The translations under genes were made by a program, and so were the position numbers. A model generated the notes under the pieces. That model had not been told where the DNA came from and did not search any database. It saw only the letters and a list, made by a program, of their open reading frames with translations. Below, in pieces: positions 10,749 through 20,130 of a stretch of DNA of 49,920 bases. Numbering within the stretch: position 1 is the first letter of the stretch; every line of letters begins with the position of its first letter. Source of the stretch: Acidobacteriota bacterium. Lineage in GTDB: Bacteria; Acidobacteriota; Vicinamibacteria; Vicinamibacterales; Vicinamibacteraceae. The DNA is taken from assembly GCA_020845575.1 (NCBI GenBank), contig JADLFL010000017.1, forward strand, positions 1 through 49,920, in the 5' to 3' direction.

Positions 10749-11252
10749 GTGACAGCTGTCGAACTGCGCGATCTCGTGCGTCACATGGAGTGGGCAGATG
10801 CGCATACATGGCGATCGGTGCGCGACCTGCCGGCGGCGCAGGAAGATGATCGTCTCCGCTACCTGCTGCACCACATGCACATCGTCCAGGAGGTCTACCT
10901 GCAGGCCTGGAGAGGCGACCCGTTCGTGGTCACCGAACTGACGGCGTATCCGGACCTCGCGTCGATCGAACGGTGGGCGCGGCCGTACTATCCGGCCGTG
11001 GCGGCGTTCAGCGCCGACGTGGACGCGACGACGTTGGCGCGGCCGGTAGCGTTTCCCTGGGCGGAGATGATCGAGGCGCAGTTCGGGACGGTGGCGCCGG
11101 CGACGCTTGCCGAGAGCGCGTGGCAGGTGCTGTCGCACACGACGTATCACCGTGGACAGGTGGCGACGCGCGTGCGGGAGATCGGCGGCGAACCGCCGAC
11201 CGTGGACTTCCTGGTGTGGGTGTGGACAGGCCGCCCCGCGCCGCAGTGGTGA
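10749..11252 (+). CDS. DinB family protein
   Basis: The 167-residue protein has the DinB/YfiT four-helix layout: an early helix with LVRHMEWADAHTW, the histidine pair in LLHHMHIVQEVYLQAW and a late HTTYHRGQV motif. These histidines form the metal site of the family. Many members are metal-dependent transferases or thiol-related enzymes, but the function here is unknown. The GTG at 10749 is preceded by GGGGAGG at five-base spacing, better than the in-frame GTG six bases earlier. It stands alone between an orphan permease and the convergent DUF1501 gene. Confidence 0.9.
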   Translation: MTAVELRDLVRHMEWADAHTWRSVRDLPAAQEDDRLRYLLHHMHIVQEVYLQAWRGDPFVVTELTAYPDLASIERWARPYYPAVAAFSADVDATTLARPVAFPWAEMIEAQFGTVAPATLAESAWQVLSHTTYHRGQVATRVREIGGEPPTVDFLVWVWTGRPAPQW

Positions 11253-11271
11253 GCACGCTCGCCGCCAGGTC

Positions 11272-12537
11272 TCAGATGAACGTCAGTCCTGCGTTACGGA
11301 AGTTGGCGCCGAGGACCGTGGTGGAGTCGGTGCCAAGCCAGTTGTCGAGGACGCGGGCGTAGACCGAGCGGAAGTCGGTCTGGTATCGGACGTCGCCGTT
11401 GTTGCTCTCGAGCGTGGGATTGCCGGGCGTGTTGCGCAGGTCTGGAGCGGTGCCGACGAGGCCGCCGCTGACCCCGCCGCCCATCACCATCATCGTGCTC
11501 GCCGCGCCGTGGTCGGTGCCCTGGCTGCCGTTCTCGTACACGCGCCGGCCGAACTCGGAGAACTGGAGCACGAGCGTGTCGCTCAACAGGCCCTGGTTGC
11601 TCAGGTCCTGGTAGAACGCGAACACCGCGTCGTTGAGCGTGCCCATCAGGCGGTAGTACGCGCCTGTCTCCTGGTTCGGGTTCTGCGATGCGTGCGTGTC
11701 GTAGCCGCCCGTCTGCACCCAGAACACCTTCGTCCCGATGCCGCGCACCATCGACCCCGCCACGGCGCGCAGCGCGCTGCCGAGTCCCGTCGACGGGTAC
11801 GTGACAGTTGGCGCGTACTGCGCGACCGATGCCACGCGATCGAGCGTGTCGAACGCCGCGCGCGCGGTGCCCGACACGAACGAGAGATGCGGGCGATCGA
11901 CGGGCACGTGCGATGCGATGCGCGTTGCGGCCTGCCGCGCGTGCTGCGCTTCGGTGCCGGAATTCGGACTGTTGAAGGCGTACGTGCGCGGATCGGGGAT
12001 CGCCGGCACGCCCACGAATCGCGACAGCAGCGTGCGCGGCGTCTCGCGCACCGTGTTCCAGCCGGCCAGCGGATCGAGCGGCTGCGGCAGCAGTTCCAGG
12101 TAGCGCCCGAGCCAACCCGGACCCGAGGGGTTCGATGGATCGGCGGTGGACCAGATATCGGTGCCGAGGAAGTGCGAGCGACTGGAGTTGGGATAGCCGC
12201 TCCGCTGGATCACGGCGAGGCGTCCCTGGTCGAAGATCTGCTTGAGCCCCGTCAGCCGCGGATGCAACCCGACCGTCGTGCCGCCGGCGTCGGTGCCCAC
12301 CTGCAGCACGTTGCCGGCCGGCACCGCAATCGTCGGCCGGCGCTCGTAGTACCCCGCGTTCCCGTACGGCACCACCATGCTGAGCGCGTCGTTGCCGCCG
12401 CTCAGATAGAGCACCACGAGATTGCGCGACCGCGCGCCCTGCGCCCGCGCGATGTCGGACAGAAATGCCGGCGCCGCGAAGCTGACGGTGAACGCGGCCA
12501 CGCCGCCCTTGATGAACTGCCGACGATTGGGCGTCAT
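11272..12537 (-). CDS. DUF1501 domain-containing protein, TAT-exported
   Basis: The 421-residue product begins with a twin-arginine signal (NRRQFIKGG plus a hydrophobic run). It continues with the DUF1501 fold, including LVVLYLSGGNDALSMVVPYG, then TDHGAASTMMVMG and VLQFSEFGRRVYENGSQGTDHG. The family is alkaline-phosphatase/sulfatase-like in fold and is proposed to be a secreted metal-dependent hydrolase, but the substrate is not known. Its ATG overlaps the stop of the upstream DUF1800 gene by four bases; the two families are nearly always paired. Confidence 0.94.
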   Translation of the reverse strand: MTPNRRQFIKGGVAAFTVSFAAPAFLSDIARAQGARSRNLVVLYLSGGNDALSMVVPYGNAGYYERRPTIAVPAGNVLQVGTDAGGTTVGLHPRLTGLKQIFDQGRLAVIQRSGYPNSSRSHFLGTDIWSTADPSNPSGPGWLGRYLELLPQPLDPLAGWNTVRETPRTLLSRFVGVPAIPDPRTYAFNSPNSGTEAQHARQAATRIASHVPVDRPHLSFVSGTARAAFDTLDRVASVAQYAPTVTYPSTGLGSALRAVAGSMVRGIGTKVFWVQTGGYDTHASQNPNQETGAYYRLMGTLNDAVFAFYQDLSNQGLLSDTLVLQFSEFGRRVYENGSQGTDHGAASTMMVMGGGVSGGLVGTAPDLRNTPGNPTLESNNGDVRYQTDFRSVYARVLDNWLGTDSTTVLGANFRNAGLTFI

Positions 12538-14021
12538 ACGAATTGATACTGCGGCGACGCGAGCACCAGGTGTGTCACGCCCGCGGATTTGGCGAGCAAC
12601 TCGGCGTCCGATCCGGTCCAGTTGGTGCCCGCCCGGAGGTAGCCGAGCAACTCGTTGTACGGCGGCGGCTCGAACGGCATCGGCGACAGGCGATGCAGCG
12701 TGTGCGACAGGACCGACTCCGGTGACGCCTTTGACGCCCGCGCGGCTTCACGGAGATTGAAGCGCTGATTCTGCGTGAGCGACGCCGCGAAGTTCATGCG
12801 CGCGAGCATGCCGCCCGTGGAGAACCAGCCCGGGCCCGTCTCCCACCCGTTCACGTCCGGCGGCTCGAACAGCGTCTGCCCCATCGCCACCAGGGGCGTG
12901 ATGGTGCTGTCGACGGAGAACCCGTTCCAGCCTGTCTCCTTGATGGCCTTCACCACGAATTCCACGGGCCATGCGTAGCGCGTGTAGTAACAGGATTCGT
13001 CCTGGAACTCCGCCGAGAGCAGCACCTGATGGATCACGCGGCGCATGTCGAAGTTGGTGCTGTAGAAGGTGGCCGCCACACGATCCACGAACGCCTGCGG
13101 GGCTGGAGTGAGCTCGCTCACGAAGAAGGCGTACAGCTTGCGCGCGAGACGCGGTCCCGTCTGCGGGTGCCGACAGCACGCCAGGAGAAAATCCAGGCCT
13201 TCCTGCTCCCCGCTGGCGGCGATCGTGCGGCCGCCGCCCGGATAGATGTCGAACGAGAAGGTCTTGCTCTGGGTGTCGTGCCGCTCGGGGCGGAACAGGA
13301 AGCCATAGGAGAGCGTCGGGTCGTTGACGGCATCGGTCCCGCGCGGGTCCACGCGCAGGTTCCAGCCCGTGAACACCCGCGCCGCCGCCTTCACATCGTC
13401 TTCGGTGTAGTTGTTGGGCGCCGTGTCCGACGGGCGGATGCCCATCGTGAACAGCTCCATCACCTCGCGTGCGAAGTTCTCCTGCGGCGCACTCCTCACG
13501 TTCAGTCGCCCGTCGAGCCAGACGAGCATCGCCGGATCGCGCGCGACGCCCACGAGCAGGTCGTAGAAGTTGCCGAGGGCGTTGCGCCTGAAGAACTCGA
13601 TCTGGCCGACGGGACTTGCCTTCGGCTCGTTGTAGACGTCCGAGGCCGCCATCATCCGGGTGGCGATGGTGCCGCCGTACGTGTCGGCCACCTTCTGGTA
13701 CGCCGTGGCGAAGTGATGGTGCCAGAAGAGCGCCATCTTCTCCTGCAGGGGCCGGCGCGAGTGGACCATCCTGAACAGCCAGCGCTGGCGCGCGTCCCTG
13801 ACCGCGGTGTCGGGCGAGAACCTGTCGCGCGTCGTCACGCCGACATGGCCGGGGACGCCGATCCGCGCATCGAGGTCGGAATTGGGCGCCTGTTCGTAGA
13901 AGACCAGGTAGTCGACAGCCCCGTGGAACCCGAGTTGCGCGAACCCGGCAACCTCGTCAGGACTGCCGGAAAAGCCGGCTCGCCGGAGAAGGTGTTCGAT
14001 GCGCTCGTCTCGTCTCGCCAT
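12534..14021 (-). CDS. DUF1800 domain-containing protein
   Basis: The 495-residue protein begins with the typical helical entry of the family (HLLRRAGFSGSPDEVAGFAQLG) and contains further hallmarks: ALFWHHHFATA, ENFAREVMELFTMG and DVNGWETGPGW. The biochemical activity of DUF1800 proteins is not established; they occur in operons with DUF1501 hydrolases in Acidobacteriota and Planctomycetes. No classical signal peptide is visible at the chosen ATG, which is the first in frame with the conserved N-terminus, and no strong ribosome site precedes it. The stop overlaps the DUF1501 start. Confidence 0.93.
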   Translation of the reverse strand: MARRDERIEHLLRRAGFSGSPDEVAGFAQLGFHGAVDYLVFYEQAPNSDLDARIGVPGHVGVTTRDRFSPDTAVRDARQRWLFRMVHSRRPLQEKMALFWHHHFATAYQKVADTYGGTIATRMMAASDVYNEPKASPVGQIEFFRRNALGNFYDLLVGVARDPAMLVWLDGRLNVRSAPQENFAREVMELFTMGIRPSDTAPNNYTEDDVKAAARVFTGWNLRVDPRGTDAVNDPTLSYGFLFRPERHDTQSKTFSFDIYPGGGRTIAASGEQEGLDFLLACCRHPQTGPRLARKLYAFFVSELTPAPQAFVDRVAATFYSTNFDMRRVIHQVLLSAEFQDESCYYTRYAWPVEFVVKAIKETGWNGFSVDSTITPLVAMGQTLFEPPDVNGWETGPGWFSTGGMLARMNFAASLTQNQRFNLREAARASKASPESVLSHTLHRLSPMPFEPPPYNELLGYLRAGTNWTGSDAELLAKSAGVTHLVLASPQYQFV

Positions 14022-14158
14022 CGGTGCGGGGAAGGGCAGAGCAAGACCCGTTCCCGGCGATCGGCCTCACGAATTCCCCGGAATCGCCGAGGGGCGCCCG
14101 CATGTGTCTTGAAGCCCTACGGTCAGATTGGCGGAGCAGGAACAGAACTGTGAGGGGA

Positions 14159-14199
14159 CCGGCAACCGGTTGCCGGGTTGCCGGGTTGCCGGTTGCCGA
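14159..14199. repeat. GGTTGCC heptamer repeat run
   Basis: One GGCAACC unit followed by four GGTTGCC units at seven- to eight-base steps directly abuts the stop codon of the PIG-L deacetylase gene. The remainder of the 178-bp gap to the DUF1800 start shows nothing I recognise. Confidence 0.8.
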
Positions 14200-16890
14200 T
14201 CAGTGAAGCGACAGGAGATTCGCCATCAACGCATAGGCACCGTCGGTGCCGGCGGGGAGCTGGCGCCACAGGTTGAGGCCGACGTAGATCCATCGCCCCT
14301 GGCCCACGCGTGCTTCGACGAGGGCGCCGCGCTTCGGGCCCGGATTGTTCGGGAACGGGTCGGTCATCTCGATCAGATCGACGTAGCGCTTGTCGGCATC
14401 GGCAGTGCCGAAGAAGTACAACCCGCGCTCCTGCACCCAGTTGCTCCAGGCCGCGTCGCCAATCCGGTTCGGCGTCGTGAACACGGGGTGGTTGGGCACG
14501 AGCACCGTCACCGGTGCCGTCTCGTCGGTCACGCGATCCGCCGTGAACCGGCCGAACGGACTGGCAGACGTCGACGCACGTCCCACGAGTCCGGGATACG
14601 GGCCGTACTGCGCTTCGTTGAACTCGAACTTGTTGTACTGGACGATGACCAGGCCGCCCTTGGAGGCGTAGTCGATCAGTCGCTGGTTGTAGGCGCGCAG
14701 GTCGGCACGACGCTCGTACGCCCGCACGCCCGTCATCACGACGGCGTACTTCGACAGGTCGCCCGAGGCGAGCTGTTCCGGCGTCAGGAACTCCACTGTC
14801 GCGCCGAGCTGCACCAGCGCCGGCGGCACCTGGTCGCCGACGCCCATCACGTACCCCACTGTCACACCGGTGACAGGCTTCAGGTCGAGCACCTTCAGGC
14901 TGCCCGTCGCATCACCCACGAGATGACGACGCCTGATGTGCGGATACTCGATCGCTTCATAGCCCTTGTCGAACGTCCGGCCGGCGCGCGTGGCCGTCGC
15001 GCGCACGTCGTAGCGTCCGGGCCTGGTTCCCGCAGGCGGCGTGATCGCGAACCGCACCTGACGCGCCTCGTCTTCACGCGCGAAAGCCACGGTCTCCGAC
15101 GCCGGCGTCACCGTCCAGCCCTTCGGTACCTGCAGCGCCACAGTCGCCTGCCCCGCCGTCTTGTCGTGGTTGACCACCGTCACGCCAAGCTCCCGCGCCT
15201 GTCCTCCACCGGGGAACGCGACGATGTCGGCGCCGAGCCGCACGGCAAGCGCGGGCACCACGAGCAGTTCGTGACGCTTCTCGCCGCTGAAGACGTTGCC
15301 GTCGTTGCGGTACTGCACGGGATACGTCACCGCCTGCTCGATGCCGTCGATCGTGAACGTGATCGTCGCGTTGAACGGTGTGGGTTCGAACGGCAGGCCG
15401 AACGGCGCTTCCGGATCGAAGTCGTAGTAGTCGCGTCCTGGTACCCGCTTCCAGTACGCCGTCGTCAGCTTCGCCGCGGCGGGTACCGTGAGCGTCGACA
15501 CGCAGTTGAACGGCCGCAATTCCTCGAGGGCCACCGGCTCGCATTCATGGGTACCTTCGAAGCCCGAGAACGCGACGGACTTCACGGCCACGCCCTTGCC
15601 CGAACCGGCGAACGCGCGCAGTGTCACGCGCGTCGACTGACCGCCCACGATGAGGCCGTCGTTGGCCAGCACGTCCACGCGAAGCCCCGCGGCGATGCGC
15701 ATGGCCGCTTCCGCCTGCCGCTCCTTCTGCTCCAGGCGGAGATCGAGCTCGAACCGGGCGTCGGGATCCGGATGCATGCTCGTGAGCTGCGAGCGCAGGG
15801 CGCGGACGGTGGTGAGCACCTGCGGCAGCACCGCGCGCGCGCCGGCGATGCCCTTGGTCTCGAACGCCATCCGCGCGCTGCGGATCTGACCATCGAGCGC
15901 GTCGATCGCCAGGCCAAGTGCGGGCGAGCCGCCGCGGCCGAAGCGGGCGAGGCTGCGCAAGCCCGTGTCGATACCGGCAAAGAGATCCGTGTTCTGGTCG
16001 GACTTGGGATGCTGCAGCACCGTGTCGTGCAGCACGTAGGTCCGCGGCTGCGGCCCCGGCAACGCGTAGAGCTGCGGCATGCCCTGGCACATGTGCATGC
16101 TGCGCGCTTCGGATCCGAGCTCGTTGTACGTGCGGCCAAGGAGCGGATCGAACTGATTGCCGTCCACGCGGCAGATGGTGTCGGCGGGTGCGGAGTCCTG
16201 CCCGCCGAACGCGCCGGTGTAGTAGAACTTCGACGCCTGCCAGGGCCGCAGGCCCTTCGCGATCTGCTCCGGGAACTTCGCCGGATCCGCGGCCGCACGG
16301 AACGCGTCTGCCGTGATCGCCGACGAGGCCTGGTGGTGCTGGCCGCCGCCCTGCGTGTGGTCCCACACGAAGCCCACGATCACGTCGGGACGAATCTTCC
16401 GGATCCAGTAGACGTAGTCTTCGAGGATCTTGTCGCGGTCCCAGCGTTCGTACGTCTCGTCGACGCTGAACGAGTACCCGAAGTCCACCGCGCGCGCGAA
16501 GTACTGCTCCGCCCCGTCCACGCGATGCGCGGCGAGCAGTTCCTCGGTGCGCAGCACGGAGAGGGATTCGAAGATCTCCGGACCGATCTCGTTCTGCCCC
16601 CCGTTGCCACGCGTGGCGGTGACGAGCGTCGTGCGCATGCCCTGCTGGAAGCGGTACCTGGCCAGCAGCGCGTTGTTCTCATCGTCGGGATGCGCCGTCG
16701 TCATCATGAGGCTGCCGACGGTGCCCAGTTCCCGGAGCGCCAGGCCGAGCGCCGCGTAGTCGGCGTGCTCGGCCACGGGCTGGAAGCGGAACTGCGTGTG
16801 CGTCGGCACAACGAGCGCAAGCGCGAGCGCCAGCGCGGCAACAGCGGTACGACACGTCGATCTCTGCATACGTCGAAACTCGGCCTTCAT
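14200..16890 (-). CDS. Secreted PIG-L family deacetylase (large form)
   Basis: The 896-residue protein has a signal peptide (basic start, then AVAALALALALVVPT). The PIG-L/LmbE deacetylase domain has its zinc and catalytic motif AHPDDE at residues 66-71 and a later QHHQAS metal-ligand region. Roughly 500 residues of beta-rich C-terminal domains follow, including a putative NEW3-type segment (GVTVVNHDKTAGQATVALQV). Family members remove acetyl groups from N-acetylglucosamine-type sugars; this large exported form may act on glycans or glycoconjugates, which is inference. An internal ATG at 16869 (MQRSTCR) gives a cleaner signal peptide and may be the true start. Confidence 0.92.
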   Translation of the reverse strand: MKAEFRRMQRSTCRTAVAALALALALVVPTHTQFRFQPVAEHADYAALGLALRELGTVGSLMMTTAHPDDENNALLARYRFQQGMRTTLVTATRGNGGQNEIGPEIFESLSVLRTEELLAAHRVDGAEQYFARAVDFGYSFSVDETYERWDRDKILEDYVYWIRKIRPDVIVGFVWDHTQGGGQHHQASSAITADAFRAAADPAKFPEQIAKGLRPWQASKFYYTGAFGGQDSAPADTICRVDGNQFDPLLGRTYNELGSEARSMHMCQGMPQLYALPGPQPRTYVLHDTVLQHPKSDQNTDLFAGIDTGLRSLARFGRGGSPALGLAIDALDGQIRSARMAFETKGIAGARAVLPQVLTTVRALRSQLTSMHPDPDARFELDLRLEQKERQAEAAMRIAAGLRVDVLANDGLIVGGQSTRVTLRAFAGSGKGVAVKSVAFSGFEGTHECEPVALEELRPFNCVSTLTVPAAAKLTTAYWKRVPGRDYYDFDPEAPFGLPFEPTPFNATITFTIDGIEQAVTYPVQYRNDGNVFSGEKRHELLVVPALAVRLGADIVAFPGGGQARELGVTVVNHDKTAGQATVALQVPKGWTVTPASETVAFAREDEARQVRFAITPPAGTRPGRYDVRATATRAGRTFDKGYEAIEYPHIRRRHLVGDATGSLKVLDLKPVTGVTVGYVMGVGDQVPPALVQLGATVEFLTPEQLASGDLSKYAVVMTGVRAYERRADLRAYNQRLIDYASKGGLVIVQYNKFEFNEAQYGPYPGLVGRASTSASPFGRFTADRVTDETAPVTVLVPNHPVFTTPNRIGDAAWSNWVQERGLYFFGTADADKRYVDLIEMTDPFPNNPGPKRGALVEARVGQGRWIYVGLNLWRQLPAGTDGAYALMANLLSLH

Positions 16891-16910
16891 TTCAAGCCGT
16901 TGATGCGGAC

Positions 16911-16994
16911 ACGCGCGGACTGAAGCCCGTGCGCTCCATCCGGAGATAGAGCCTGGTCCCCCTCAGATGGAGGCCAGGGGCTTCAGCCCCCTGG
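16911..16994. repeat. Two short palindromes with GGGCTTCAGCCC-type centre
   Basis: An imperfect palindrome at 16911-16934 (centre GGACTGAAGCCC) and a strong one at 16972-16994 (GCCAGGGGCTTCAGCCCCCTGGC) lie between the TonB receptor stop and the PIG-L start. They have the same centre as the palindromes at 6606, 29319 and 29364, with different outer bases. Confidence 0.75.
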
Positions 16995-17012
16995 CACACA
17001 CCGATCTCCCGC

Positions 17013-19934
17013 TCAGAAGTGGAACTTGAATCCGAGCTGGAACTGGCGCTGTTCGTAGCCACCCGTCGGCTGCAACTCACTGCTGCTCGTCGGCAGCGTG
17101 CCCGTCGCCTGGCCGAGCGCGTTGGTGGCGATCACGCGGTTGACCGACGACGTCTGCACCGTATTGAACACGTTCTTGAACTCCGCCGCCACTTCCAGGC
17201 GCCGATGTCCGCCGAGCGCGATGAACCGCGAGAGGCGCGCGTCGACGTTGTAGCGCGCCGGGAGATACAGCGAGTTGCGACCCACGAACAGCGGCCGGTC
17301 CGCGAGCAGCCCGTCGCCGTTCAGGTCCGTACCGCTGCGCAGGTTCACCGGCAGACCCGAGTTGACCTGCATCATCAGGCCCAGCTGGTTACCGTTGACG
17401 ATCGCACCCAGCACGCCCTCGACGTCGAACCGCGGCTGGAGCACGACGCTGCCGGCAAAGCTGTGGCGCGTGTCGAGCAGGTTCGGCCCCTTGTCGCGAT
17501 CCAGGTTCGTCGGGTCGCTCACCCCATCGTCACCCTGCACCGAAAGCGCGCTCGTGAGCGGCGCGTTGTCGGTGCCCTTGCCGAGCGTGTAGTTCACGTC
17601 GAACTGGACGCCGTTGGTGAGGCGACGCCCGAACTGCAGTGTCAGCGCGTTGTACGTGGACGTGCCGCGCGACTGCACGACGTTGATCTGGTTGAAACGC
17701 GGGTCGAGACGCGTGTCGGCATTGATGATCGTGCTGAACACCGGGCGTCCGTCGGCGAGCTGACCGACCGGGTTGATCGGGTTGATGTTGACGATCACGG
17801 GCAGCAGGTCGCCCTGCACGAACGCGTAGCCGGCCGACCCGTAGAAGCTCGCGCCGAACGCGCGTTCGTACTGGACGTTGTTCTGCCACGTACGCGCGAC
17901 CTGAAAGTCCGGATCGACGGTGGTGATCGACTGCCGCGGCAGCGTGAACCCCGGCGGCAGGTTTCCGAGCGTGTTCGGGAAGGCCGGCGCGTTGGCGGCC
18001 GATCCCTGGAGCGTCACGTTGACGCGCTCGGGGTTGCCGTTGTTCTGGATCGACGTCTCATACGCGCCGAGCAGCATCTGGTCGTACATGATGCCGGTGC
18101 TCGCGCGCAGCACTTGCCGCTTGTCGGTACCGAAGGCGTACGCCACGCCGAACCGCGGCCCCACGTTGTTGCCGTCATCCGAGTACTTCTGCGAGTACGA
18201 GAAGGGTGCGGCCGGATCGCCTTCGGGATAGTCGTAGAAGTCGTAGCGCAGGCCGTAGATGAACTTCAGGTTCGGCGTGACGCGCCAGTCGTCCTGCACG
18301 AAGAAGCTGTAGCCCGACGACTTCATGGTGAAGTCGGGGTTGCCGATCAACTCCTGATAGTTCGTGTAACCGTACGGATTGGTGCCGTTGCGCGCGGCCA
18401 GATAGGCGTCGATGCTCGGGAACGTATAGAGCTGAAAGAGCGTCGACGCACGCTTGTCGTTGACGATCTGGATGTCGCCGCCGAACTTGTAACTGTGGTT
18501 GCCGCGCACGTAGGTGAAGTTGTTCACCACCTGGAAAATGCCCTGCGTGAAGCCGAATCCGGCGTCCGACGCCCCCGCAATCGGCCCGCCGAAGTTCCCC
18601 ACGCCGGCGATGTTGATCGCCGGACCGGTCCCCGACAGTTCGTTGCCCGCACGGCTCTGCACGCGGCGCGCGTACTGCACGCGGAGCTCGTTCAGCATGC
18701 GGCTTCCGAACGTCGAGACGACCTGTCCCGAGGAGCTCTCCATCGCGTCGAGGAAGTCGGTGGTGCGCTCCATGCTCGTCAACCCGCCGCCGATGTTGTT
18801 GGGCGAATCGTTACGGAAGACGACCGACCGCGCGGTGAGGCGATGGTTGGCGGCGAGCTGGTAGTCCACCTTGCCGATGAAGAACCGTCCCGTCTGCTCA
18901 CGCGGCACCACGGCGGGCTGCGCAGCCAGGCCGATGCGCGCCGCGTTCTCCGGCGTGATGGTGATCACGCTCTGGGCCGACAGGTCGCGGTAGGTGTTCT
19001 CGAAGCCCGTGTAGAAGTGCAGCTTGTCCTTCACGATCGGCCCGCCGAGCTCGGCCGTGATCGTGTCGACCTTCGTGTCGGGCCGGCGCGCTTCGGTGCG
19101 CGGGCCCTGGAAGTAGAACGGAAACGCGCTGAACGGCTTGCGACGGAAGCGATAGGCCACGGCACCGCGGAAGTCATTCGTGCCCGACGGCGTGATCGCG
19201 TTGTACACGAGCCCCGTCGTCTGGCCGAACTCCGGCGCATAGCCGCTCGTCACGACCTTCACCTCACGCACCATCACCTCGGACACGGGCAGCAGGCGCA
19301 GGCCCGCGCGATCCTTCTGCGTGTTCGTGTTGCCGTCGATCTGGTAGTTCACACGGAGAAGCGTCCCGTTGGCCGCAAAGCGCGGCACGCCGAACTCGGG
19401 GTTCTCGAAGCCCGTCACGCCAGGCTGCAGCAACGCGAAGTTGTACGGGTTGCGCGAGACGAGCGGCAGGTTCTTGACTTCGTTCTCGTTGAGGTTGCGC
19501 CCGCCGTCCACCTTCGCCGCGTCGACGACTGGGGCGTCGGCCGTGACCGAGACGACCTCCGAGAGCGCACCCACGTCGAGACGCACGTCGATGGTGACGG
19601 TCTGCCCGGCGCCAACCGTGATGCCGGATCGCTCGAATCGCTTGAATCCCTCGAGCTCTGCCGCCACGCGATACGTGCCGAGGGGGAGCAGGGATGCCCG
19701 GTAGAGACCACTGTCGTTGGTCACGACGATGCGCGCCGTACCGGTATCGGTATTGGTCACCGTGACGGTCACGCCCGGGAGGATGCCACCGGAGGTGTCG
19801 GACACGATACCCTCGAGGGCCCCGTTGGCGGCCGTCGACTGCGCGCGGATGAGGCCGGCTGACAGGGCGACCAGCGCACCGACGACCAGCGCGAGACGGG
19901 ACAGGTTGGTGAAAGCGGACCGGACGGCCAGCAT
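17013..19934 (-). CDS. TonB-dependent receptor with N-terminal carboxypeptidase-like domain
   Basis: The 973-residue protein has a signal peptide (MLAVRSAFTNLSRLALVVG onward, cleavage near IRAQ). An N-terminal carboxypeptidase-regulatory-like beta-sandwich of about 85 residues follows (GALEGIVSDTSGGILPGVTV), then a plug domain (about 130-240) and a 22-strand-type barrel ending in the aromatic C-terminal strand FQLGFKFHF. It should sit in the outer membrane and import large substrates, probably oligosaccharides or peptides; the ligand is unknown. This architecture is greatly expanded in Acidobacteriota. GAGGAG at eight-base spacing before ATG 19934 decides the start. Confidence 0.95.
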   Translation of the reverse strand: MLAVRSAFTNLSRLALVVGALVALSAGLIRAQSTAANGALEGIVSDTSGGILPGVTVTVTNTDTGTARIVVTNDSGLYRASLLPLGTYRVAAELEGFKRFERSGITVGAGQTVTIDVRLDVGALSEVVSVTADAPVVDAAKVDGGRNLNENEVKNLPLVSRNPYNFALLQPGVTGFENPEFGVPRFAANGTLLRVNYQIDGNTNTQKDRAGLRLLPVSEVMVREVKVVTSGYAPEFGQTTGLVYNAITPSGTNDFRGAVAYRFRRKPFSAFPFYFQGPRTEARRPDTKVDTITAELGGPIVKDKLHFYTGFENTYRDLSAQSVITITPENAARIGLAAQPAVVPREQTGRFFIGKVDYQLAANHRLTARSVVFRNDSPNNIGGGLTSMERTTDFLDAMESSSGQVVSTFGSRMLNELRVQYARRVQSRAGNELSGTGPAINIAGVGNFGGPIAGASDAGFGFTQGIFQVVNNFTYVRGNHSYKFGGDIQIVNDKRASTLFQLYTFPSIDAYLAARNGTNPYGYTNYQELIGNPDFTMKSSGYSFFVQDDWRVTPNLKFIYGLRYDFYDYPEGDPAAPFSYSQKYSDDGNNVGPRFGVAYAFGTDKRQVLRASTGIMYDQMLLGAYETSIQNNGNPERVNVTLQGSAANAPAFPNTLGNLPPGFTLPRQSITTVDPDFQVARTWQNNVQYERAFGASFYGSAGYAFVQGDLLPVIVNINPINPVGQLADGRPVFSTIINADTRLDPRFNQINVVQSRGTSTYNALTLQFGRRLTNGVQFDVNYTLGKGTDNAPLTSALSVQGDDGVSDPTNLDRDKGPNLLDTRHSFAGSVVLQPRFDVEGVLGAIVNGNQLGLMMQVNSGLPVNLRSGTDLNGDGLLADRPLFVGRNSLYLPARYNVDARLSRFIALGGHRRLEVAAEFKNVFNTVQTSSVNRVIATNALGQATGTLPTSSSELQPTGGYEQRQFQLGFKFHF

Positions 19935-19995
19935 GGAAGACACTCCTCGGGAATGACGAACGATGAAATGCCGCGCATGAACACGGCCTATCCGG

Positions 19996-20001
19996 AGTAT
20001 A
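19996..20001 (-). promoter_or_regulatory. Possible -10 element for the TonB receptor gene
   Basis: TATACT on the minus strand lies about 62 bases before the TonB receptor start, in the 196-bp divergent gap shared with the PilT-like gene. No good -35 hexamer is seen at 17-base spacing, so the call rests on the -10 match and position alone. Confidence 0.25.
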
Positions 20002-20130
20002 CGAGTCAGACAGTGCAGGCATGTACGAGTCTGGGTCATAGCGTCGGCCAGCGGGACTTGCACGGGCTTGCCGCGGCGGGCACGATCGCGGGACCGGCGA
20101 GACGACACATGCCCAGAGCGGAGAACCAGG

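Noticed and set aside
14128..16923. Very long open frame (931 codons) on the plus strand opposite the PIG-L gene
   Set aside because: It is antisense to a gene with clear PIG-L motifs and a signal peptide, and its product is arginine- and histidine-rich without recognisable domains, as expected for the complement of GC-rich coding DNA.
17019..19862. 947-codon open frame on the plus strand opposite the TonB receptor
   Set aside because: Mirror frame of a GC-rich gene; its translation is Arg/His/Val-rich with no family motif, whereas the minus strand encodes a complete TonB receptor with signal peptide and C-terminal strand.
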